64,000 bases of DNA, from assembly GCF_028747205.1 (NCBI RefSeq), contig NZ_CP112880.1, forward strand, positions 7,289,501-7,353,500. The letters run 5' to 3'. Positions 1-7,963 of the stretch are shown here, in pieces; the stretch's first letter is position 1, and the number at the start of each line of letters is the position of its first letter. The notes beneath the pieces are model-generated. The model did no database searches, was not told where the DNA came from, and saw nothing but the letters and a program-made list of their open reading frames with translations. This DNA is from Streptomyces sp. CA-278952. Lineage in GTDB: Bacteria > Actinomycetota > Actinomycetes > Streptomycetales > Streptomycetaceae. A program made the translations under genes and the position numbers.

Positions 1-2267
1 TCCTGACCGGGGCCGAGGGCCGCCAGCGCGCGGCACGCCACGCCCTGGACACCGAGCGCGAACGCGCCCGCCTCCAGCAGCGGTACGAGGAGACCGTGCG
101 CCGCGCCGCCGCCCTGGAGGAGCGCCGGCCCGAACACGACCGCTGCCAGGAACAGCTGGAGCGCGCCCGCAAGGCGGACCGGGTCGCCCCCGCACTGGAC
201 CTGCGCGAGGAGGCGGAGCGTGCCCACCGCCGGGCGGGCGACGCCCTCGACCGGGCCAGGGCACAGCTGCCGACCGACCTCGCCGACGCGGGCCCCGACC
301 GGCTCACCGAGCTGGAGCGCCGGTTCCGGCAGGAGCTGGGCGGCCTGGAGTCGGCCCGCCGGGCCGAGGCACGCAGCGCGGCGATCGACGAGGAACGGGA
401 CCGGCTGGAGCGCGAGTCCCGGGCCGACGACGCCACCGTCCGGGACGCGGACGCCTGGCTGGCGGGCTGGGACGCCGTCCACGCCGCACTCAGGGAACGC
501 ATCGCGACGGCGCAGGAGGCCGCGACCCGCGCCGAACAGCTCGCCGGACTCCTCGCTCCGGCCCGTCGCAGGCTGGAGGCCGCCCGCCGCCGCGACGCGC
601 TGGCCGCCGAGGTCCTGGCCGCCCGGCAGACGCTCGCCGAGGCCCGCGAAGGCGCCCTCGACGCCCATGAGACCTGGCTGGGGCTGCGGGAGCGCCGACT
701 GCGGGACATCGCGGCGGAGCTGGCCGCCGGACTCGTCGACGGGGCGCCCTGCACCGTCTGCGGCTCCGCCGAGCACCCGGCCCCCGCCACCGAGGGCGAC
801 GGCCACGTCGACCGGGCCACCGAGGAGGCCGCCCTCACCGCCCACCGGCACGCCGAGGAGACCCGTGCCCGCGCCGAGCAGGCCCTCGGGCTCGTCCGCG
901 AACGCCACGCCGCCGCCCACGCGGAGGCCCGCGACGCCGATGGATCGTCGGCGGCCCCCGACCCGGCGGCGGCCGTCGAGGCGGAGGGCGAGGCGACGAC
1001 GGACCCCGGCCCGTCCGTCGACGAACTCCGTGGCACCGTCGACCGGTTGGCCGCCGAGCATGCCGAGGCACACCGCCTCGCCGCCGGAACGCACGCAGCC
1101 CGCGAGGCCCTTGACGCCGCGGAGCGTGAGCACCTCGGGCGCCTCGAACTCCGGCAGGAGGCCGAGCGCCGGGCCGCCGCCCGTACGTCCCGGCGGGAGG
1201 CGCTCGACCGCGAGCAGGCCGTGCTGCGAGGCGAACTCACCATGGTCCGGGGCGAGTCCGGGTCCGTCGCCGCGTACGCGGAACGCCTCACCCGCCGGGT
1301 GGCGCTGCTCGCCGAGGCCGCCGAGGCCGTACGCACCGAACAGGACGCCGCCCGACAGCGCAAGGAGGCCGACGACCGGCTCTCCGACGCGGCGTTCCGG
1401 GCCGGCTTCGACACCCCGGAGGCCGCCGCCGCGACCCTCCTCGACGCCGCCGCCCAACGCGACCTCCAGCACCGCATCGACGCCTGGCAGGCCGAGGCCG
1501 CCGCGGTCGCCGACCGCCGCGGCGAACGCGACGCCCGCGAGGCCGCCGAGCAGCCGCCCGCCCGACCATCGGCAGCGCAGGGCGCGTTCGAGACGGCGGA
1601 GTGGCTGTTGCGCGAGGCGTCCTCCGCACTCGCCGCCGCCGACCAGCGCTGCGGGGAGCTGGCCCGGCTCTCCGGTGAGGCCGCCGACGAGGTGCGGCGG
1701 CTGGGCCCGGTGCGCCAGGAGTACGAGCGGATCGCCCGGCTGGCGGGCCTGGCGGCGGGCACCTCCGCCGACAACGAGCGCAAGATGCGCCTGGAGGCGT
1801 ACGTCCTGGCCGCCCGTCTCGAACAGGTGGCGGCCGCCGCCACCGCACGACTGCGGCGGATGTCCTCGGGCCGCTACACCCTGGTCCACTCCGACGCCCG
1901 CACCGGTGGACGCAGAGCAGGGCTCGGGCTGCATGTGGTCGACGCCTGGACCGGCAGCGAACGGGACACCGCGACGCTCTCCGGCGGGGAGACGTTCTTC
2001 GCCTCGCTGGCGCTCGCGCTGGGCCTCGCCGACGTCGTGACCGAGGAGGCCGGCGGCGTACGCCTGGACACCCTCTTCATCGACGAGGGGTTCGGCAGCC
2101 TCGACGACCAGACCCTGGACGAGGTGCTCGACGTGCTGGACTCCCTGCGGGAGCGGGACCGCAGCGTCGGCATCGTCAGCCATGTGGCCGACCTGCGCCG
2201 CCGGATCCCGGTCCGGCTGGAGGTGGTGAAGGAGCGTCAGGGCTCCTCCGTGCGCCACCGCCTGTGA
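1..2267 (+). CDS. sbcC: Exonuclease subunit SbcC (5'-truncated by window edge)
   Basis: Rad50-type SMC ATPase that works with the SbcD nuclease to open DNA hairpins and process double-strand breaks. The window opens inside the gene: the frame is open from base 3 and only about 755 C-terminal residues are present, so the start and Walker A lie upstream. Visible are long Arg/Glu/Ala-rich coiled coils, a zinc-hook CTVC (codons 750-761), the ABC signature LSGGETF near 1980 and Walker B LFIDEGFGSLDD near 2070-2110. sbcD is expected just upstream, outside the window. The identification is secure from these motifs in this order. Confidence 0.93.
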   Translation, partial: LTGAEGRQRAARHALDTERERARLQQRYEETVRRAAALEERRPEHDRCQEQLERARKADRVAPALDLREEAERAHRRAGDALDRARAQLPTDLADAGPDRLTELERRFRQELGGLESARRAEARSAAIDEERDRLERESRADDATVRDADAWLAGWDAVHAALRERIATAQEAATRAEQLAGLLAPARRRLEAARRRDALAAEVLAARQTLAEAREGALDAHETWLGLRERRLRDIAAELAAGLVDGAPCTVCGSAEHPAPATEGDGHVDRATEEAALTAHRHAEETRARAEQALGLVRERHAAAHAEARDADGSSAAPDPAAAVEAEGEATTDPGPSVDELRGTVDRLAAEHAEAHRLAAGTHAAREALDAAEREHLGRLELRQEAERRAAARTSRREALDREQAVLRGELTMVRGESGSVAAYAERLTRRVALLAEAAEAVRTEQDAARQRKEADDRLSDAAFRAGFDTPEAAAATLLDAAAQRDLQHRIDAWQAEAAAVADRRGERDAREAAEQPPARPSAAQGAFETAEWLLREASSALAAADQRCGELARLSGEAADEVRRLGPVRQEYERIARLAGLAAGTSADNERKMRLEAYVLAARLEQVAAAATARLRRMSSGRYTLVHSDARTGGRRAGLGLHVVDAWTGSERDTATLSGGETFFASLALALGLADVVTEEAGGVRLDTLFIDEGFGSLDDQTLDEVLDVLDSLRERDRSVGIVSHVADLRRRIPVRLEVVKERQGSSVRHRL

Positions 2268-2297
2268 CCGGCCCGGCCACCCGTATGCCCCGCCGGG

Positions 2298-2744
2298 TCA
2301 GCGGCCGATCGCCCGGCGGGGGAGCGGCGAGGAGTACACGACGCTGGTGGTGACGGAGCCCAGCGCGCCGATCCGCCCGGTGGTCTCCTCCAGATGCCTC
2401 ATCGAACGGGCTGTGACCTTGAGGACGAAGCAGTCGTCGCCCGTGACGTGGTGGGCCTCGATGATCTCCGGCGTGGTGCCCAGGAGATCGTGGAAGGGCT
2501 TGTAGTTCCCGTTCGGGTAGCGCAGGCGCACCAGGGCGAGAAGGGGCAGCCCGAGCCGTTCGGCGTCGACCACCGCCGCGTACCCACTGATCACCCCCAC
2601 CTCCTCCAGCCGGCGCACCCGCTCCGTCACGGCGCTCGGGGACATGGCGACGGCGCGTGCGAGCTCGGCGAAAGTGGCGCGGCCGTCGCGCTGGAGGACG
2701 TCGAGGATGCGCCAGTCGGTGGCGTCCGGGGAATAGTCGGTCAC
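2298..2744 (-). CDS. Lrp/AsnC-family transcriptional regulator
   Basis: DNA-binding regulator of the feast/famine family, 148 residues, the usual length. An N-terminal winged helix (WRILDVLQRDGRATFAELAR, then SPSAVTERVRRLEEVGVISG) is followed by a ligand-binding RAM domain (residues ~60-145) with the typical GDDCFVLKV strand. I chose GTG at 2744 because the conserved DATDWRIL start follows closely; an ATG at 2780 would add 12 atypical residues. It diverges from the rhodanese gene (start 2834), with about 90 bp shared between them, so it may control that gene. The effector is not readable, but Lrp proteins usually sense amino acids. Confidence 0.88.
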   Translation of the reverse strand: MTDYSPDATDWRILDVLQRDGRATFAELARAVAMSPSAVTERVRRLEEVGVISGYAAVVDAERLGLPLLALVRLRYPNGNYKPFHDLLGTTPEIIEAHHVTGDDCFVLKVTARSMRHLEETTGRIGALGSVTTSVVYSSPLPRRAIGR

Positions 2745-2833
2745 TCGTCCGAGACAACAGGGAAATCCCCGGCGAATCAAGAGGAGTGCCGGGGAATCTC
2801 ACTTCCCGGCCCCGCCCCCCCGGTCGTAGATTC

Positions 2834-3328
2834 ATGGTCATGACCTCGCACCTCACGGCCACGGCCGACAGCCCCGTCCTGCGCGTCGCACCCGCTTCTC
2901 CCGCTGCGGCGGCGGCCTACTTCGGCGCTTCGCTCGCCTTCCACGCGGACGTCTCCGACGTCGCCTCCACGCTGGCCGCCGACGGGGATCCCGGGTTCGT
3001 CGTCCTGGACAGCCGCTCCACCGCTTCCTGGGACCAGGGGCACGTGCCCGGCGCGGTGCACCTGCCCACCGCGCTGATCCCCGAGCAGGCGGCGGCACTG
3101 CTGGACCCGGCCGTCCCCGTCATCACGTACTGCTGGGGGCCGGGCTGCAACGGCGCCACCCGCGCCGCCCTGGCCCTCGCCCAACTGGGCTACCAGGTCA
3201 AGGAGATGCTCGGCGGATTCGAGTACTGGGTGCGCGAGGGGTTCGCCTTCGAGACCCCGGAGGGCGTCGAGCGGCGCGGAGCCGACCCGTTCACCGCGCC
3301 GGCCGACGCCGCGGACTGCGGCTGCTGA
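2834..3328 (+). CDS. Rhodanese-like sulfurtransferase domain protein
   Basis: Single rhodanese domain of about 164 residues, predicted to carry a persulfide on its active-site cysteine. Key elements are FVVLDSRSTASWDQGHVPGA (CH2A-like), the active loop YCWGPGCNGA whose first Cys is the likely nucleophile, and the C-terminal MLGGFEYWVREGF. The protein ends in Cys-Gly-Cys. Two in-frame ATGs lie at 2834 and 2840; a -10-like TAGATT at 2827-2832 is close enough that the mRNA could begin at 2840 without a leader. It diverges from an Lrp regulator. The sulfur donor and acceptor are unknown. Confidence 0.87.
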   Translation: MVMTSHLTATADSPVLRVAPASPAAAAAYFGASLAFHADVSDVASTLAADGDPGFVVLDSRSTASWDQGHVPGAVHLPTALIPEQAAALLDPAVPVITYCWGPGCNGATRAALALAQLGYQVKEMLGGFEYWVREGFAFETPEGVERRGADPFTAPADAADCGC

Positions 3329-3386
3329 GACCGGGGCCCGGGCGGAGGCCGGCGCGGTTCGACGTGCGTCCGGCCCCGCGTCGGGG

Positions 3387-4277
3387 TCAGCGCGGTCCGG
3401 CACCCGCCAGGGCGGCGAACAGGGCCCCGGCCTCCGCCCCGGCGGGAACCCCGCTGACCTGGCCGTCGCCGACCTCCACCACCCGCCACACGCCGTCCTC
3501 GCGCAACGCCAGGTCGGTGGTGACCCAGCGCAGCCCGAGGCGGCCCACGGCCTCCCGCAAGAAGTCCGGTTCGGGAACGGACACCGGGCCCGGGGAGTCG
3601 GGGTGGGCGGTGACGAGCACCGCCTCCCCGTCCACCCACCACACCCGCGCCTCGCCGTCCGCGACGAACGGTTCGAAGGACCGCAGTACCAGACCACCCG
3701 CGAGGAAGGGGCCCTGCAGCTCGACGAACCGGCCGACCACGGAGGCCAGTTGCTCCGCATCCGCCAGCTCCGGCACGTAACACGCCTCGTACCACTCGTG
3801 CTTGCGGGACTTGACGAAGTCCTTCACGATGCCGGGCCCCGGCCCCAGGGGCGCCGCGAGCCCGGCCAGCTCGTCGGCGGTGGGCGGGGGCGCCCCCGGA
3901 GCCGTGGCGCACCAGACGCTGCGCGGCGTGAGTGGGGCGAACGCCTCGTACCAGCCGGGGAGTTCATGTGCCCGCTGGTAGCCGGCGGCGCCGGTGAGCA
4001 GCGCACACCCCCGGGCGCCGAGCGCGGCCTCCAGCTCCGCGTACCGGGCGGAGGGGATCATCCAGCCCCGGTACCAGTACGGTCCGGAGTCCCGCGCGAC
4101 CCGGGCCACCGCCCCGGGTGCGTCCCCCGCGAGCAGCGCGTCATGATCGAGCAGCGCGATCCGCCCGCCGGCCGCACGCGCCGCCGCGAGCTCGGCGGCG
4201 AACTGCGGATCGGGCCGGGACAACCGCAACGGGTCGGCGCAGAAGAGGAATCCGTTCCGCTCGCCCCTGCCGTTCAT
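3387..4277 (-). CDS. ATP-grasp domain protein (DUF4343-like)
   Basis: Cytoplasmic protein of 296 residues resembling ATP-grasp proteins of the DUF4343 group, common as stand-alone genes in Streptomyces. The N-terminal half carries GPYWYRGWMIPSARY. The C-terminal half has the ATP-grasp pattern: IVKDFVKSRKHEWYEACYVP, then FVELQGPFLAGGLVLRSFEP and the metal-binding type strand WRVVEVGDGQVSG. Such enzymes join a carboxylate to an amine or thiol through an acyl phosphate, but the substrate cannot be inferred. It lies 65 bp downstream of the DUF885 gene, same strand, separated by a 14-bp tandem repeat. Confidence 0.75.
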   Translation of the reverse strand: MNGRGERNGFLFCADPLRLSRPDPQFAAELAAARAAGGRIALLDHDALLAGDAPGAVARVARDSGPYWYRGWMIPSARYAELEAALGARGCALLTGAAGYQRAHELPGWYEAFAPLTPRSVWCATAPGAPPPTADELAGLAAPLGPGPGIVKDFVKSRKHEWYEACYVPELADAEQLASVVGRFVELQGPFLAGGLVLRSFEPFVADGEARVWWVDGEAVLVTAHPDSPGPVSVPEPDFLREAVGRLGLRWVTTDLALREDGVWRVVEVGDGQVSGVPAGAEAGALFAALAGAGPR

Positions 4278-4294
4278 GACGTGCTGCCCTCTTT

Positions 4295-4346
4295 CCTCGA
4301 TCAGGCGTCCTCGATCAGGTGTCCTCGGTCAGGCGTCCTCAATCAG
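4295..4346. repeat. 14-bp tandem repeat, about 3.7 copies
   Basis: Units cctcgatcaggcgt, cctcgatcaggtgt, cctcggtcaggcgt and the partial cctcaatcag follow head to tail. The array fills most of the gap between the DUF885 stop and the ATP-grasp start. Because 14 is not a multiple of 3, the minus-strand TGA in each unit falls in successive frames. Confidence 0.9.
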
Positions 4347-6031
4347 AGCCGCGACAGCTCGTCCACCAGATCGTCCAGGCCCAGCGACCCCTGGGAGAGC
4401 GCCGCCATGTGCCAGGCCTTGAGGTCGAAGCCGTCGCCGTGCGCGGCGCGCGCGTTCTCCCGGCCGAGCAGCCAGGCGCGCTCCCCGAGCTTGTAGCCGA
4501 TGGCCTGGCCCGGCATCGACAGATAGCGGGTCAGTTCGCTCTCCACGAAGTCGGCGGGACGGCCGCTGTGGTTGCCGAAGAACTCCTGGGCCAGATCGGG
4601 TGTCCAGCGCTCGCCCGGGTGGAAGGGGGAGTCCGCGGGAATCTCCAGCTCCAGGTGCATGCCGATGTCGACGATCACCCGGCAGGCGCGCATCATCTGC
4701 GCGTCCAGATAACCGAGCCGCCGTTCCGCGTCGGGCAGGAAGCCCAACTCGTCCATCAGCCGCTCCGCGTACAGCGCCCAGCCCTCGGCGTTCGCGCTGA
4801 CCATGCCGATCGACGCCTGGTAACGGGAGAGGCTGTCGGCGACGTGCGTCCACTGAGCGATCTGCAGGTGGTGGCCGGGAACGCCCTCGTGGTACCAGGT
4901 CGAGACCAGGTCGTACACCGGGAAACGGGTCTCTCCCATGGTGGGCAGCCAGGTGCGCCCGGGGCGGGAGAAATCCTCGGAGGGGCCGGTGTAGTACGGT
5001 GCGGCGGCCCCGCCGGGCGGCGCGATGCGGGACTCCACCTTCCGGACCCGCTCGGCGAGGTCGAAGTGCGTGCCGTCCAGCGCCTCGATCGCCTCGTCCA
5101 TCAGACCCTGCAGCCACTCGCGGACCTTGTCCACGCCCTCGATATGCTTGCCGTGCACGTCGAGGTGGGCGAGCGCCTCCCAGGGGCCGGCCCCCGGCAG
5201 GATCTTCCCGGCCTCGGTCCTCATCTCGGCGAGCAGCCGGTGGTACTCCGACCAGCCGTACGCGTACGCCTCGTCGAGATCCAGGTCGGTGCCGTTGTAC
5301 AGCCGCGACCAGAGGGCGTAGCGCTCCCGGCCCACCGGGTCCGGGGCCCCCTCGACGCCCGGGGCGTACACGTCGCGCACCCAGTCACGCAGGGAGAGGA
5401 CCGACGCCGTCGCCAGCCGTGCGGCCTCGTCCAGCTCCGCCCGCAGCGACGCGGGGCCGGGGGCGACGAACTCCGCGAAGAACGCCGTGCCCTCGCCCTC
5501 CCCGCCCCACTCCGTGAGCTGACCGACGAACGTGGCGGTCGCGCGGGGACCGCCGTACAGCTTGCGCTCCAGGCCGAGCGCGAGCGAGGCGCGGTACCCC
5601 TCGTGCGCGGCGGGCACCGCGCGCAGCCGATCCACGACCGCCGCCCAGTCCTCGTCCGTCGCGGTCGGCGTGAGGGTGAAGACCTCGGTGATGCTGTGGG
5701 CCGGCGACTGCAGGTTGGAGACCGTCCGCAGCCCCTCCTCGGCCTCGTGCACGGCGAGTTCCGCCGTCAGGCGTTCCCGCAGGAGGCGTCCGCAACGCCG
5801 CTCGGATGCGCTGTCGGCACCGGGACGCCGCTCGGCGGCGTCCAGCTCCCGCAGCGTCGCGCGGACGAGGTCGGCGACCGCGGCCTGACCCGCAGGTGAG
5901 AAGTCGGGCAGCCGACGCGAGCTTTCGGACACGCCCAGATAGGTGCCCGTGATGGGGTCGAGTTCGATGATGGCGTCGACGTAGGCGTCGGCGACCTGAC
6001 GGGGCAGCGCGCTGCTCGAAGTGTCTGACAT
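4343..6031 (-). CDS. DUF885-family (M3-like metallohydrolase) protein
   Basis: Protein of 562 residues of the DUF885 family, distantly related to M3/M32-type metallopeptidases. The helical family carries a metal-binding HEGVPGHHLQ here (about residue 370), followed by the conserved Glu-rich helix ANAEGWALYAERLMDELG. No signal peptide is seen, so it is probably cytoplasmic. The start at 6031 (MSDTSSS) has GAGG about 8 nt upstream; a longer start at 6070 has none. Function beyond a presumed peptide or ester hydrolase is unknown. It precedes the ATP-grasp gene and may be co-transcribed with it. Confidence 0.85.
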   Translation of the reverse strand: MSDTSSSALPRQVADAYVDAIIELDPITGTYLGVSESSRRLPDFSPAGQAAVADLVRATLRELDAAERRPGADSASERRCGRLLRERLTAELAVHEAEEGLRTVSNLQSPAHSITEVFTLTPTATDEDWAAVVDRLRAVPAAHEGYRASLALGLERKLYGGPRATATFVGQLTEWGGEGEGTAFFAEFVAPGPASLRAELDEAARLATASVLSLRDWVRDVYAPGVEGAPDPVGRERYALWSRLYNGTDLDLDEAYAYGWSEYHRLLAEMRTEAGKILPGAGPWEALAHLDVHGKHIEGVDKVREWLQGLMDEAIEALDGTHFDLAERVRKVESRIAPPGGAAAPYYTGPSEDFSRPGRTWLPTMGETRFPVYDLVSTWYHEGVPGHHLQIAQWTHVADSLSRYQASIGMVSANAEGWALYAERLMDELGFLPDAERRLGYLDAQMMRACRVIVDIGMHLELEIPADSPFHPGERWTPDLAQEFFGNHSGRPADFVESELTRYLSMPGQAIGYKLGERAWLLGRENARAAHGDGFDLKAWHMAALSQGSLGLDDLVDELSRL

Positions 6032-6164
6032 GCGGACATCCTCGTACGGCGGTGGCCTCCTCGTCATCATCGGGGTCCCGGGGCGTCCGAAAGACGATCA
6101 CCTTCCAGCGCTTCCGGGGCTTCCGGTGGGCGTCGCCGACGCGTCCCGGGCATGGTTCCGGTAC

Positions 6165-6644
6165 TCAGCTCCCGGCCGGAGGCAGCAGGGGCCCGCACTC
6201 CCACTGCTGGAAGATCAGCCGGGTGTCCACCCGGGCCACCTCCCGGCGCGAGGTGAACTCGTCCAGCACCAGCCGCTGCAGATCAGCCGCGTCCGCCACC
6301 GCGACCTGCACCAGATAGTCGTCGGGGCCGGTGAGGTGGAAGAGCGCACGCGACTCCGGCAGGGACCTGACGCGGTCGACGAACGGCCCGATGAGCTCCC
6401 GGCGGTGCGGCCGGACCTGCACCAGGAGCAGCGCCTGGAGACCCCGGCCGAGCTTCGCCGGATCGAGGCGCAGCTGGTCCCCGAGGATCACCCCGGAGCG
6501 GCGCAGCCGGGCCACCCGGTCCAGGCAGGTCGAAGCGGCCACGCCGACCTCGGCCGCGAGCTCCCGGTACGTGGTCCGCGCATCGTTCTGCAACAGCCGC
6601 AGAATCTGCAGATCCACCGGATCAAGAGCGACAGAATCGGACAT
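6165..6644 (-). CDS. Lrp/AsnC-family regulator, divergent from methionine gamma-lyase-like gene
   Basis: Feast/famine regulator of 159 residues: winged helix LQILRLLQNDARTTYRELAA with recognition helix STCLDRVARLRRSGVI, then a RAM ligand domain containing GPDDYLVQVAVADAADLQRL. It starts at 6644, only 59 bp from the divergent PLP-enzyme gene at 6704. In many bacteria an Lrp gene beside a methionine gamma-lyase or amino-acid lyase gene controls it in response to the substrate. The intergenic region holds an inverted CGTAGC/GCTACG pair that could be its site. Identity is secure; the regulatory link is inference from position. Confidence 0.9.
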   Translation of the reverse strand: MSDSVALDPVDLQILRLLQNDARTTYRELAAEVGVAASTCLDRVARLRRSGVILGDQLRLDPAKLGRGLQALLLVQVRPHRRELIGPFVDRVRSLPESRALFHLTGPDDYLVQVAVADAADLQRLVLDEFTSRREVARVDTRLIFQQWECGPLLPPAGS

Positions 6645-6703
6645 GTGGCGAACGTAGCACGGGAAATAGCCGCTACGAACCGGTAACTGTTCAGAGTGAC
6701 GGC

Positions 6704-7963
6704 ATGGACAACGAAGTCTCGATGACGCCCCCTGCCCCCACCCCGTCCAGGGCTCTCGCCACCGAAGCCGTGCACGCCGGACGCGACGACCTCGCCTCCC
6801 TCGGCCTGCACGCCCCGCCGATCGACCTGTCCACCACGTACCCCTCCTACGACTCTCGCGGCGAGGCGATGCGGATCGACGCCTTCGCCACCACCGGGGC
6901 CCGACCCGACGGCCCGCCCGTCTACGCCCGGCTGGACAACCCCACCACGGGCCGCTTCGAGACGGCGCTCGCCCGGCTGGAGGGCGCCGAGAGTGCGGTC
7001 GCCTTCGCCAGCGGGATGGCGGCGCTGACAGCGGTCCTGCTCGCCCGCGCGAGCCAGGGACTGCGCCATGTCGTCGCGGTCCGCCCGCTCTACGGCTGCA
7101 GCGACCATCTGCTCGGCGCCGGGCTGCTGGGCACCGAGGTGACCTGGACCGACCCGGCGGGCATCGCCGACGCCATCCGCCCGGACACCGGCCTCGTGAT
7201 GGTCGAGACGCCGGCCAACCCGACGCTGGCCGAGATCGACATCCGGGCCGTCGCCCACGCCTGCGGAACCGTCCCGCTGCTGGTCGACAACACCTTCGCC
7301 ACCCCCGTCCTGCAGCGTCCCGTCGAACACGGCGCGCGGATCGTCCTGCACAGCGCCACCAAGTACCTCGGCGGCCACGGGGACGTCATGGGCGGCGTCG
7401 TCGCCTGCGACGAGGAGTTCGCCGCCACGCTGCGCCAGGTCCGCTTCGCCACCGGCGGAGTGCTGCACCCGCTGGCCGGCTACCTCCTGCTGCGCGGCCT
7501 GTCCACGCTTCCGGTGCGCGTGCGGGCGGCCTCGACGAGCGCGGCCGAACTCGTCCGCAGGCTCACCGCCGACCCGCGCATCGCCCGGGTGCACTACCCG
7601 CGCATCGGCGGCGCGATGATCTCCTTCGACGTGTACGGGGACCCGCACCGGGTGATCTCCGGGGTGCGGCTCATCACGCCCGCCGTCAGCCTCGGCAGCG
7701 TGGACTCGCTGATCCAGCACCCGGCCTCCATCAGCCACCGCATCGTGGAGGAGGGAGACCGGCGGGCGTCCGGCGTCGGCGACCGGCTGCTGCGGATGTC
7801 GGTCGGCCTGGAGGACGTCGAGGACCTGTGGGCCGACCTGTGTCAGGCGCTCAGCGACGGGCCCCTTCCGTCGGCGCAGCCGGAAGGGCGGCCCCTTCAG
7901 TCGTCAGCCGGGCGGTCGTCAGCTGGTCGGTCGCCAGTCGGTCAGTCGTCAGCCGGGCGGTGA
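6704..7963 (+). CDS. PLP-dependent Cys/Met-metabolism enzyme, methionine gamma-lyase-like
   Basis: Cytoplasmic PLP enzyme of 419 residues of the cystathionine gamma-synthase/methionine gamma-lyase fold. Seen: YARLDNPTTGRFETALARLE, AFASGMAALTAVLL, and the PLP lysine in HSATKYLGGHGDVMGG. The loop reads LYGCSDHLL; a Cys here (YGC rather than YGG) is typical of methionine gamma-lyases that split methionine to methanethiol, ammonia and 2-oxobutanoate. The last ~30 residues are low-complexity repeats (SSAGR) from a 15-bp tandem repeat, and the gene overlaps its convergent neighbour by 113 bp. A cystathionine gamma-lyase remains possible. Confidence 0.82.
   Translation: MDNEVSMTPPAPTPSRALATEAVHAGRDDLASLGLHAPPIDLSTTYPSYDSRGEAMRIDAFATTGARPDGPPVYARLDNPTTGRFETALARLEGAESAVAFASGMAALTAVLLARASQGLRHVVAVRPLYGCSDHLLGAGLLGTEVTWTDPAGIADAIRPDTGLVMVETPANPTLAEIDIRAVAHACGTVPLLVDNTFATPVLQRPVEHGARIVLHSATKYLGGHGDVMGGVVACDEEFAATLRQVRFATGGVLHPLAGYLLLRGLSTLPVRVRAASTSAAELVRRLTADPRIARVHYPRIGGAMISFDVYGDPHRVISGVRLITPAVSLGSVDSLIQHPASISHRIVEEGDRRASGVGDRLLRMSVGLEDVEDLWADLCQALSDGPLPSAQPEGRPLQSSAGRSSAGRSPVGQSSAGR

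Noticed and set aside
4319-5899. Long plus-strand open frame (526 codons) opposite the DUF885 gene
   Set aside because: Antisense frame kept open by high GC; no family motif, no ribosome site, and the opposite strand encodes a complete HEGVPGHH protein.
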